Shown one piece after another: positions 1 to 10,440 of a stretch of DNA of 64,000 nucleotides. The stretch is from Megachile rotundata. Taxonomy: Eukaryota; Arthropoda; Insecta; Hymenoptera; Megachilidae. Below the pieces are notes generated by a model. The model searched no databases, was not told the origin of the DNA, and saw nothing but the letters and a program-made list of their open reading frames with translations. Position 1 is the first letter of the stretch. Every line of letters starts with the position of its first letter. The position numbers and the translations under genes were made by a program. Location: NCBI RefSeq assembly GCF_050947335.1, contig NC_134988.1:8990001-9054000 (forward strand). Direction: 5' to 3'.

Positions 1-184
1 CTTCGATTGATGTACCACTAAGGAAGTTAAGCTTATACCGCTTTATCGTCTCCATCGCATCAAGGATCACGTTTCTACTTTCATACAGCGAGCTTAATTT
101 TTCAGTTCCATTAAGACTACTCTTAAGCGATACTCGTATTTCACCATAAACTTTTCTACCTTTTGATGAAATGTTTACCATCAT
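1..184 (-). CDS. First coding exon of an unidentified minus-strand gene (partial, runs off the left edge)
   Basis: Reading the minus strand from ATG at 184-182 gives an uninterrupted 61-codon frame to the edge: MMVNISSKGRKVYGEIRVSL, then KSSLNGTEKLSSLYESRNVI, ending NFLSGTSIE. An in-frame TGA lies just upstream (202-200), so translation would start at one of the two adjacent ATGs; the second has G at +4. The residue composition looks protein-like. I do not recognise the family. It could still be a chance frame. Confidence 0.45.
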   Translation of the reverse strand, partial: MMVNISSKGRKVYGEIRVSLKSSLNGTEKLSSLYESRNVILDAMETIKRYKLNFLSGTSIE

Positions 185-1149
185 GTTTTCGTACCGTAAT
201 CATAATGCGCAAACACACACAGCGTTACCGGTTTTCGTTCACATTTTAATTAGAACGACGTTTAAAAATATTTTATGTAGAAAAATTAATTTGTAAGATA
301 TTTCAAGCTTTGTTCTACATTTCACCATATTTTCAAATTCGTCTCTCAGTCTCTCAATGTTGCGTCGTCCTTTTCTCGATTATTCTTGAAGCCAGCACGA
401 TACACCCAACATGTCGGCTAAACTCGTTTGTGTATAAGATAGGTTGAAAAATTAACAATATAGGTAAGGTGCCGATGGAATTTATTCAGCAACAGCTTTT
501 AGTAGGTTTTAAAGTGACTTGATTGAATGTTGAATCGTTTCTGACATCTTTACATTTTGGTATATGCGAAGTAAACAATTTTTGATTATGAAGTGGTGGT
601 TCTACTAATCCGACCTAAGCTGTAGAAGGAAGAAATAGAAGATAGAAGAAGGCTGGACTAACGGTTTCGTTCATCAAGTAGTTTGGAAAAAATTCTAATT
701 TTTAGGGACAAGTTTACAGCGTTACGGTTAACTACTATTATAGTCTGAAAAATATGGCGCCCTAAAACAGTTTGGGTTTTCCGTCATCATCTGTTTCCAC
801 GGTTTGGGTCCTAACTGTACAATACTACGACGCTACAAATTGTAAATGACTAAATAAACTTTGAAAATGATAAATAAGTGAACAAGATATGATAAAATAA
901 TTTTGAACAAAAATGATGACCTAAACAGAACTGAATAAGGTTTCAAAATTTGTATTCAATCATCTCTCGCTCTTCCTATTACTCCTATTCATCAACCTCC
1001 CCAGTTTCCCCAATTTTCAATCTACAAGAACTAACAGAATTTGATCTAACAATTCGTGAATCCTTGCACTCTCCAAAGAGTAATTGCTGCCTTATTTTTA
1101 TGGAACAGTGAAAAATTGAGACGAATGAGTGTTCTGACTTTTTGTGCAG
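185..1149. other. Non-repetitive interval, possible divergent promoter region
   Basis: Lies between the putative minus-strand start and the putative plus-strand exon. It contains short GC-richer patches (around 360-420) but no recognisable promoter element, exon or repeat. Confidence 0.3.
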
Positions 1150-1266
1150 CCCTCGAGTTGTCTCAGCGACAAGGAAGAGGACGAAATCTATGGTTTTGAT
1201 ACGGAGTCTTCAGCAGACAGACTTTCCCCCAATTTTCATCCTCCTAATATTTTCGATTCTAAATAA
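1150..1266 (+). CDS. Possible terminal exon, acidic, unidentified
   Basis: A good acceptor (TGACTTTTTGTGCAG) ends at 1149. The frame then reads PSSCLSDKEEDEIYGFDTES and SADRLSPNFHPPNIFDSK to TAA at 1264-1266, with a stop just 5' of the acceptor. The acidic EEDEIYGFDTES run looks protein-like. No partner exon was found between here and the minus-strand start at 184, so the gene structure is unresolved and this may be spurious. Confidence 0.3.
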   Translation, partial: PSSCLSDKEEDEIYGFDTESSADRLSPNFHPPNIFDSK

Positions 1267-1689
1267 ACTAGTGAATCTATTTCGGTTCGTTTAGTGGTTT
1301 CGTTGAATATAGCGATACAGTAAAAGCAGTCTCTTGAATCCTGTTTGGAACAAATAGCAGTCGGTGTAGCACAGTTAAGGCATTTCGCGGATCAAGCAAA
1401 CTGAGCAATCGTGTTTGCGTATTCCGGCAAGCGTCACGAGTTTTAGGTTAAGTTTGTGTCTGGATTTCGATAGCTGTTTGTACGCTGCAACAACAGCTAA
1501 GGATTGTAACGATCCGACATTGACGCCTCTTACATGAAATTACTGTTAAACATGCACCATTTAGATAGCACGTTGTTGGTTTAACTTGATTAGCCTTCGA
1601 CAACGTGTCTTCGTGACACAGAAATGTAATCGCTAAGTCAGAACTACTCCTAGCTGTCTGATATTTGGACTGAATAAATTTACTCTTTT

Positions 1690-2335
1690 AAACATTCATC
1701 AAATTTATTTTATTGTTAATATTATTACTATTTTGATTGTTGAAATTTAAAATTAAAGGGTGTTTTATTATACTGCTGTTTTATTATTATCACTATGTTA
1801 TTGAATTAATTTTATAAATTATTGCAAGAATTTTAGTAAATAAATACTTCATGAAAAATAGCAAAATATATGGTATTACTATTTTTGTATTAAATTTATA
1901 ATATTATTGCTGTATATTTATTATATTTGTGGTACTACAATAATAATATTTAGGTATTCAGATGTGCATAATAACATAATCTAATTCGTTTGACTGGTCC
2001 TTGAAATACTTTCTCAAAGTAAATAACAAAATATATTCTATTAATATTTTTGTATTAAATTTATAATATTGCTGCTGTATTATATTTGTTATATTTGTGG
2101 TACAACTACAATAATAATACATAAGTATTCAGATGTGCATAATAACATAACCTAATTCGTTTGACTGATCCTTGAAATACTTTCTCAAAGTAAATAACAA
2201 AATATATGCTATTAATATTTTTGTATTATATTTATAATATTGTTGCTGTATTATTTTTAATATACTTCTGATACAACAACAATAATAATACTTAAGTATT
2301 TAAATGTCCATAATAACATAACCTAATTCACTTAA
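1690..2335. repeat. AT-rich tandem repeat, about 171-bp unit
   Basis: The phrase GATGTGCATAATAACATAA recurs at 1961 and 2132, and in a diverged form near 2303, giving a period of about 171 bp. Roughly three diverged copies, very AT-rich. Confidence 0.75.
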
Positions 2336-2884
2336 TCCTTGCAATGCTCCCCTAAAACATTTTAAAACATAAAAATTTTTACCAAAAAATTGCACACGTC
2401 AGCAAAGAAACCAAATCGATAATAATTCAGCAGAAAATCAGTGTTACGCCGCAAGGAATGAAATAATAATCGCCAGGGGAGTAAAATTCATTGTTAAAAA
2501 TATATAAACTGACGGATAACGTGGAAAGACCTTGATCTCAATTATATATTCATAGAATTGGAAATGGTGAGCCCGAAAGGGGCAAAGATAGCCGACTGAA
2601 GTCGGTAGAAATAAAATATCAAAGCTTTGCCCTCTTTGGCTCGCACGCCAACTGCTTCTCCAATATCTAGTGTTTTTCGATATCTTAAAAAATTCCAATA
2701 GCACGAATCGGCCATTTCGGCCTTTCTGCTTGATTTTATTTTCCGTCTTAGTACGTACACTTTCGACGCAACTGCCTCTTTCGTACGTCTTCCACTTTGC
2801 AGATGCTATTGGAAAATTCTGTAGATGCGTTTTTATAAATTCTACTTTCCTTGATGAAATCTTTGATTTTATTATTTTTGATAT

Positions 2885-3400
2885 TTTGTAAGGAAATTTT
2901 TATAGGGTAGACACAATTTAATTTTTTTAATGAAATACATAGTTGAGTAACTCATGAGGTTAGGAAAATGGCGGACGTGGTACACCATTGATACATCTTT
3001 ATTATTTTTAATGTTTCATAGTGGAACTTTTACAGGGTAGACTCAATTAAATTTTTTTAGTGAAACACGGAGTTGAATAGCAACTCATGAGGTTAGGAAA
3101 ATGGCGGACGTGGTACACCATTGATACATCTTTATTATTTTTAATGTTTCGCAATGGAACTTTTACAGGGTAGACGCAATTTAATTTTTTTGATGAAATA
3201 TGTAGTTGAATAACTCATGAGGTTAAGAAAATGGCGGACGTGGTACACAATTGATACATCTTTATTATTTTTGATGGTTCACAATGGAACTTTTACAGGG
3301 AAGACACAATTTTATTTTTTCAATGAAATACGTAGTTGAGTAGCAACTCATGAGGTTAGGAAAATGGCGGACAATTTAGATACACAATTAATACATCTTT
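2885..3400. repeat. Tandem repeat, about 130-133-bp unit, four copies with AAAATGGCGG
   Basis: Four copies; each contains AACTCATGAGGTTA then AAAATGGCGGAC. The decamer starts at 2965, 3098, 3228 and 3361. Copies differ by a few substitutions. Confidence 0.9.
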
Positions 3401-4552
3401 TGTACGAATTACAGTAGTGTTCGTGATAATTGTATTAGTTTATTTATAAAACTAGTTTGACACAATATAAAATTTTCTTTCTGTCTTTACTCTTTTTTAT
3501 ATTTCTTTGAAAATGACTATAAATATTCATATCACAGTTGCATTTGAATTATTGTCTATACATTATTGAATTATTGTCTAACTGTTTAGTTATTGTCGTT
3601 TAATTTCTTGAATTATTATTGTACAATTACTATAATTATAATTGCTAATTATTTAAATTATTGTTTATTTTTAAACATGTTCCTTGAAAAATATCTCGTA
3701 ATACAAATTTAAAAATGATTTAAACACATTGCATACCAAATTAAGATTTTTATAATGAAGTTTTAAGATGTATCACTTTGAAAATGTTTACAAAAACAAC
3801 ATTCAAAGACTTAAAATTTAAAAGTCATTGAATACCTCCAAATTAGTGAAAGATGTTAAAAGTCACAAAACGGGTGTCAAAACATAATAAAACTTGCAGA
3901 AGAAAATAAACCAATTGCTACGAATTCATGATCTGTCCCGCCATTTTATCTCTAGCGTGCCGTAATTGTTCCATTTTCTTTTTCTTCCTCGTTCCAGTGC
4001 TTTCCGTTCTTCCTGGTCCTGTGTAACAATATAACCTGTATGTAAATTAAGTCGGCTTAATTGCGAGTGTTTTGCATGCGTGGAATATCCGGTTGACAAT
4101 CGTCGTATCGCAATCGCGCATAGTACCGTTTGCAACGGGGCATATCTGCATTCCGCACAATTTTTCGTCGCGTCGCGTGACTTTGTCGAATGAAAGGGCA
4201 AAGCGAAGATCGTGAACGAGATAAGTATGAACCTAGTTACTTAACGTAATTATATTACGGTAAGTTAATTGGAGCGTAGGAAAATTGTGTAGGGAACGTG
4301 ACGAGATTATTTATTTTCGCTCCATTGCTTTCAATTAAACTATATGCTTGCTGATTTTTATCTTTTTAACTGGGAAAACGTTTCTTTTCAACGATTATGG
4401 GAGTAATTGCTGATGAAGGTTTATAAGAAATTGTTCGATACAACCCTTGTTCTTTAGGGTGGTATTTAATTAGGTATGTTAATATTTGATTAGGGTTGAC
4501 GTGTTAGTTTGAGGTTATGGAGTCTAGGTTATCTAGTGTGTTTGGACTTATA
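3401..4552. other. Non-coding interval, no feature recognised
   Basis: AT-rich first half, moderately GC-rich around 3930-4200. A 91-codon minus-strand frame there shows no recognisable domain and no splice support. One CCGCCATTTT motif lies at 3938. Confidence 0.4.
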
Positions 4553-5856
4553 CACTGCTCAAAAGAAATATGGCATAGAAAAAATTTAGGCAAAAATTGG
4601 CCAAATTTGACTGATGATAACTCCGTGAAAAATCATCGCAAAGTTATGCTCTTTTTTTTAAATTAAAGCTTGAGATCTCTACTTTAAGACCCTGTAGTTT
4701 GATATTAGATTTGATGCATCCCTACCACAATAACACCGTAAATGTGAGGTCATGTTTGCAATATTGAAAATTACAAAGTTTGACGAAATGCATGGACTTG
4801 CCACATTTTTTTGGGGCGATACTGTTTACAGCAGCATAAAGTACAAACCTTTATCTTTAATTTCCAGTATGTGAAAAACCGCTACCATTTTTTTCTGCAA
4901 AGATACAGAACTTTAAAGAAATCCTTGCATTTATGGCATATATCGCCGCCATTAGCATTACCCGATGTGCAGGTCGGAGAGGTTGCTGGACAGATTTTGC
5001 ACATTATATGGCTCTGACAGGAGCCTTTTCTGTGCGTATTTGTGTGTGAGAATCTGTGTCTGTGTATGAATTATCGTCGAGAAGCCTCGTTGAGAATCAT
5101 TCTCGAATTTTGCAGTCCCAATTCAATTTGATTGCTTCCATATTCTGCAGTAGGTCCAAATTTGAACCCTATAGAAATTTAACAAGACAACCTACCAATC
5201 TGTAAGATCTATCGCAAGTCTTAACTGAAATTTGGAATGACATTCCACAGGAAGAAATTAGGGCTTGCATTAACATGAGTAATCGACTGCAAGGGATAAT
5301 TCAACAACGCGGTGGAAACACGCGTTATTAGAATTCAAACATACAGACACACAGATACTCACACACATATACACACAAAAAAAGGCTCTTGTCAGAGGCA
5401 TATGATGTGCAAAATCTGTCCAGCAACCTCTCCGAGGTGCATATCGGGTAATGCTAATGCCGGCGGTATATGCCATAAATGCAAGGGTTTCTTTAAAGTT
5501 CTGTATCTTTGCAGAAAAAAATGGTAGCGGTTTTTCACATACTGGAAATTAAAGATAAAAGTTTGTACTTTATGCTGCTGTAAACAGTATCGCCCCAAAA
5601 AAATGTGGCAAGTCCATGCATTTCGTCAAACTTTGTAATTTTCAATATTGCAAACATGACCTCACATTTACGGTGTTATTGTGGTAGGGATGCATCAAAT
5701 CTAATATCAAACTACAGGGTCTTAAAGTAGAGATCTCAAGCTTTAATTTAAAAAAAAGAGCATAACTTTGCGATGATTTTTCACGGAGTTATCATCAGTC
5801 AAATTTGGCCAATTTTTGCCTAAATTTTTTCTATGCCATATTTCTTTTGAGCAGTG
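4553..5856. mobile_element. Tc1-type foldback element with about 520-bp inverted arms
   Basis: The ends CACTGCTC (4553) and GAGCAGTG (5856) are perfect complements flanked by TA on both sides, the Tc1/mariner target. The left arm (4553 to about 5071) and right arm (about 5333 to 5856) are inverted copies of each other, including the 68-codon frames seen on opposite strands. The roughly 260-bp centre holds the 3' end of a Tc1 transposase. Length 1.3 kb is Tc1-like, but most of the coding region has been replaced by a second copy of the terminal arm. Confidence 0.85.
5140..5331 (+). pseudogene. Tc1-family transposase C-terminal remnant
   Basis: One frame gives LPYSAVGPNLNPIE, matching the family's PYSPDLNPIE motif with the catalytic Glu. 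After a frameshift another frame gives VLTEIWNDIPQEEI, then SNRLQGIIQQRGGNTRY and TAG at 5329-5331, the typical Tc1 transposase C-terminus. The N-terminal DNA-binding domain and the first two catalytic Asp residues are absent, so it is non-functional. Confidence 0.8.
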
Positions 5857-5954
5857 TATATTTTATTGCATTTTGTACTGTTTTATTTCATTTTTGCTTT
5901 TGTCACTTATGCAGTGGAGATTATTAATAATTTTAAGGGTTCGGATATTGCAGA

Positions 5955-6121
5955 ATGTTAAGGTTATGTATAGGTTATGTTTAGGTTATGTATAGGTTAT
6001 GTATAGGTTATGTTTAGATTGTGTATAGGTTATGTATAGGTTATGTTAAGGTTAAGTTTAGGTTATGTATAGATTATGTATAGGTTATGTTTAGGTTATG
6101 TATAGGTTACGTATAGATAAT
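5955..6121. repeat. Minisatellite, (TATAGGTTATG) 11-12-bp unit
   Basis: About 15 imperfect units of GTATAGGTTAT, with GTTTAGGTTAT variants. The reverse-complement unit recurs at 35835-35895. It is not the insect telomere pentamer. Confidence 0.85.
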
Positions 6122-6164
6122 GTGCTGACAGGATTTCGAAATGAAGTATTGTAAACCTCCTAGA

Positions 6165-7045
6165 ATTTCCTAGATTTAGTAGTCCTAATGTCCCTAAGTC
6201 TCAAAGCTCCAAATTTCTAAATTTGGAAGTGCAAGGGTCGCAACCTTAATGTTGCAAATTCCAAAATCTCAAAATATCAAAGATCCAGAGTCCCAAGTCC
6301 CAAAATCCTAAAATTTCAAGACTTCAAACCCCCAAAGTCCTAAAGTAAAATTTCACAAATCCAAAGTCCCAAAATTTCCTAAATTTCAAAGTGCAAAAAT
6401 TACTAAATCCCAAAGTGCCAAGGTTCCAAAATCTTAAAATCCCCAAAATCCTAAAAATTCCCCAAACATCAAAACCCCAAAGTGCTAAATATTCCAAATC
6501 CTCAAATCCCCAAAATCCTAAAAATTCCCCAAACATCAAAACCCCAAAGTGCTAAATATTCCAAATCCTCAAATTCCCAAAATCTTAAAAATTCCCCAAA
6601 CTTCAAAACCCCAAAGTGCTAATCCTCAAAGTGCAAAATTACTAAATCCCAAAGTGCCAAGGTTCCAAAATCTTAAAATCCCCAAAATCCTAAAAATTCC
6701 CCAAACATCAAAACCCCAAAGTGCTAAATATTCCAAATCTTCCAAATCCCAAAATTTCAAATCCACGAAATCCTAAAAATTCCCCAATTTTCAAAACCCC
6801 AAAGTGCTAAATATTCCAAATCCTCAAATCCCCAAAATCCTAAAAATTCCCCAAACATCAAAACCCCAAAGTGCTAAATATACTAAATCCTCAAATCCAC
6901 AAAATGCTAAAAATTCCCCAAACTTCAAAACGTCAAACTGCTAAATATTCCAAATCCTCCAAATCCCAAAATATCAAAGACCCAAAATCCCAAAATCCCA
7001 AAACCTAAAATCTCACTTCCCAAACTCCCCAACCCATAAAATAAA
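6165..7045. repeat. C/A-rich minisatellite, about 67-bp higher-order unit
   Basis: Built from short CCAAA/CCTAAA-type units. ACCCCAAAGTGCT recurs at 6474 and 6541 (67 bp) and later positions. It degenerates at both edges. The frames of 71 and 75 codons here are by-products. Confidence 0.85.
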
Positions 7046-7489
7046 ACTACCTCAACACGCGAAACGTTTCACAATTTTCCCAAAGGAAACTGCAAAATGT
7101 AACATCAGTTATTTGCCCCTGGCACGTTCTAAGGGCATGGAAGAGTTCACTCATCACTAATCGCGTAACAGTTTTTGCGATGAGTGGCAGAGTCCAAAGT
7201 GACTATCAAATAGAAAGAAACATGAAAGGTCGAGTTGGGAAAAAAAAAATGGAGAAAGAGGTAAAGAGAGTGAGAAACTAGACGCTTTTCACTTGGTGCG
7301 AGCACGTGATGTTACAGTTCCGCACAAGGTACAAGTGCTTCCTCCCCCTAGCCGACATCTCTTTTTCCCTCTGTGTGCGAGAATGGGGGATGAAAAAAAC
7401 CGGCATTCATGACTTTCATATATAGGGTGTCCGTGATAAGTTGTTATAATCTCATTACGTGGAGAAGATTCAACAGAATTGTTCTCGTA
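7046..7489. other. Non-repetitive interval
   Basis: Contains a poly-A stretch, a purine-rich patch (7190-7290) and a solo AGGGTGTCC terminus-like motif at 7425 with no partner found. No exon recognised. Confidence 0.3.
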
Positions 7490-8700
7490 ATAATTACATG
7501 GAGCTGTTTATGATAGGGGAGTTAGCATTTAACTTAAGGGACAGCGTTAGTAGGTATATTAAAGTAAAATGGCAGTTTAATAATAGAAATTGTGTTTATT
7601 TAACGTGGAATGTAGAATTAATATTTAATAGGCGGTGACTTATATGGAAGATCGTACTGTAGCAATAAAACAGGTTATAGTTTAATATAATTTATTTGCT
7701 TTGAACTTGATGTACTCTAGTGATAGCAAACTTATTATAAAATTGTAATTTATTATTTTTATATATATATATGTATTAGAAGTGCAATAGGACTGTTTAT
7801 ATAACAATTGCGTACAATAGAACAATTAATGATAGGAATGTAGCGTAAGACTCAGTGCAGATGGCGCCACTAGTGCGTGTATCAAACTAAAATGGCGGTG
7901 TGACAATAGAAAATATATTCACTTAACGTCTAATATAGCTCATCCATGTTTTAATATTTGATATAATAGAATGTCTTTTATGGAACATTGTAATATCTTA
8001 GTGAACTTGTAGCAATAAATAAAATAAATTACAATTTAGTTACAGAACAAGTTTTACTTTACTTGCTACGAACTTGTCATAATGGACTTACTATGAACTT
8101 ACCATAGTTAAATTGTTATAAATTATAATTTATTATTATTGCATATGTATTGAAAGTACAGTAGAATTGTTTATATAACAATTGTATACAATAGAACAGT
8201 TAATAGTAGGAATGTTAGCGTAAGACTCAGTGTAGATGGCGCCACGTATGAAACTAAAATGGCGGCGTAACAATAGAAATTGTGTTCACTTCACAACTAT
8301 TATAGCTCACCCACATTTTAATATTCAATATAATACAATTTCCATTATAAAACTCTGCAATGTTTTAGTGAACTTATAGCAATAAATAAAATAAATTACA
8401 ATTTAGTTACAGAGCAAGTCATAATTCACTTGCTACGAACTTGTCATAATGGACATGCTATGAAGTTGTTACAGTTAAATTGTTATAAAACTGTAATTTA
8501 TTTTTATTTGTATTGGAAGTACAATAGAATTGTCTATATAAAAATTGTATTATATAAAGTATCTAATAATAGAAATGTTAATACAAAACTTATAGAGGGC
8601 GCCACTAGTGCTCACATCAAACCATAGTATGTCCATATAATAATAAAATTTGTGTTCAAACAGAATAATTATACTTAAAAATTAATACTTTACAACTAAT
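7490..8700. repeat. Tandem repeat, about 360-375-bp unit, three to four copies
   Basis: GGCGCCAC followed by AAAATGGCGG recurs: GCGCCAC starts at 7864, 8239 and 8599. A decayed first copy lies near 7540. The same module occurs once, dispersed, at 24808-24841. Most of the unit is AT-rich. Confidence 0.8.
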
Positions 8701-9400
8701 ACGAGGCACAACTTACAATCCACTTATTATAAACTTGCTACAAACTACTAACAAACTACTATTTATAATTATTCCATAATTGAAAATTCAATAGAATTGT
8801 ATGTATATAACAAGTATACTATATAAAATGATCCACAATAAATAATAAATAAATCATCATTGATTTCCTCAGAATACTCGAACAATGAAAGTACACCATA
8901 ATATAAAATTAATCAAATTGAATTGAGTTGATAAGGTATATAATTGTATTACAAAATGAGTATGGAATAATAGTTTGGTAAGATACGATCATTAATGCTA
9001 GAACACCCTATACAAGATTTTTGTCGACCCACTCATTGTATACATATGCAGTAGCACTCGGCGTGGTGTTGTCATGGTAACAACATTGGTTTGCACGAAG
9101 TTGCAGCCGCAAAAGCGAAGGCGTGACAAATAGGGAGAAGAATAGACAATGACGATGCTCCAGTCTCTCGACGGGACTCTCAGCTTCGCCGAACCGAGAT
9201 CGTTCGTGCCTGTAACGCCATCCGCTCGCATGCTTTGGAGTCCATCCAGCTCTCGTTCTTTCTTTTCACCTGCCACCTTTTCACCCCTTCCAATGCGTTA
9301 CTCTTGCTTAGGAATACTAAATTGAATCGATGACGATTTACCTGCGACGTCTGGGATAAATTCACTATTGCGTTATTTCAATATTTGATGTGTCTCTACA
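8701..9400. other. Non-repetitive interval
   Basis: AT-rich to about 9000, then a GC-richer patch (9030-9300) with overlapping minus-strand frames of 92 and 61 codons lacking recognisable domains. Confidence 0.3.
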
Positions 9401-10425
9401 TTTTATATTTCTATGCCCTGTATTTCCACGCATTGTAATTCCACGCGTTGTATTTTCACGCGTTGTAATTCTACGCAATGTATTTCTACGAGTGGTTCTT
9501 CTACGCGGTGAATCTCTACGCGTTATATTTCCACGCGGTGTATTTACACGCGGTATATTTCCACGTACTGTATTTCCACGCGTTATATTTCCACGCACTG
9601 TAACTCCACGCTCTGTACTTCCACACGTTGTATTTCTACGCGCTGTACTTCCACGCATGGTATTTCTATGCGTTGAACTACCACGCGTTATATTTCGACG
9701 TGCTGTATCTCCACGCGCTGTATCTCCGCGCTCTGTATTTCCACGCGTTGTATTTCTACGCGCTGTACTTCTACGCATGGTATTTCTACGCGTTGAACTC
9801 CCACGCGTTATACTTCCACGCGTCGTATTTCCACGCGCTGTATTTCCACGCGTTGTATTTTCACACACTATACTTCCACGCATGATATTTCTACGTCTTG
9901 AACCTCCACGTGTCATATTTCTACGCACTGTACTTCCTTGCATGGCATTTCTACGTGTTGAACTTCCACGCGTTATAATTCCACGCGCTGTACTTCCACG
10001 CATGGTATTTCTACGCGTTGAACTCCCACGCGTTATACTTCCACGCGCTGTATTTCCACGCGTTGTATTTTCGCACACTATACTTCCACGCATGATATTT
10101 CTACGTGTTGAACCTCCACGTGTCATATTTCAACGCACTGTACTTCCTCGCATGGCATTTCTACGTGTTGAACTTCCACGCGTTATAATTCCACGCGTCA
10201 TATTTCTACGCGTTTTATTTCCACGCGCTGTATCTCCACGCACTGTACTTCCACGCGCTGTATTTCCATATGCTGTATCTCCACGCGCTGTATTTCCGCG
10301 GGTTATATTTCTACGCTCTGAATTTTCACGTATTGTATATCCAGACGCTGTATTTCCACGCGTTGTATACCCACGTCCTGTATTTCCACGCGTTATATAT
10401 CGACGTGCTGTATTTCGTATTATAT
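9401..10425. repeat. 15-bp ACGCGT minisatellite, about 68 units
   Basis: Unit TATTTCCACGCGTTG with variants, strictly 15 bp. The period is a multiple of 3, which opens frames of 353, 253 and 101 codons on both strands; none is a gene. Many units carry two CpGs, unusual in this AT-rich setting. Related units fill the elements at 43.5 and 54.5 kb, but no terminal inverted repeats were seen here. Confidence 0.92.
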
Positions 10426-10440
10426 CTGCACACACATTGA

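Noticed and set aside
4811..5598. Two nearly identical 68-codon frames on opposite strands
   Set aside because: They are the two inverted arms of the Tc1 foldback, not genes.
5955..6121. Telomeric TTAGG repeat
   Set aside because: The unit is an 11-12-bp TATAGGTTATG, not the TTAGG pentamer; short GGTTAGG runs elsewhere are isolated.
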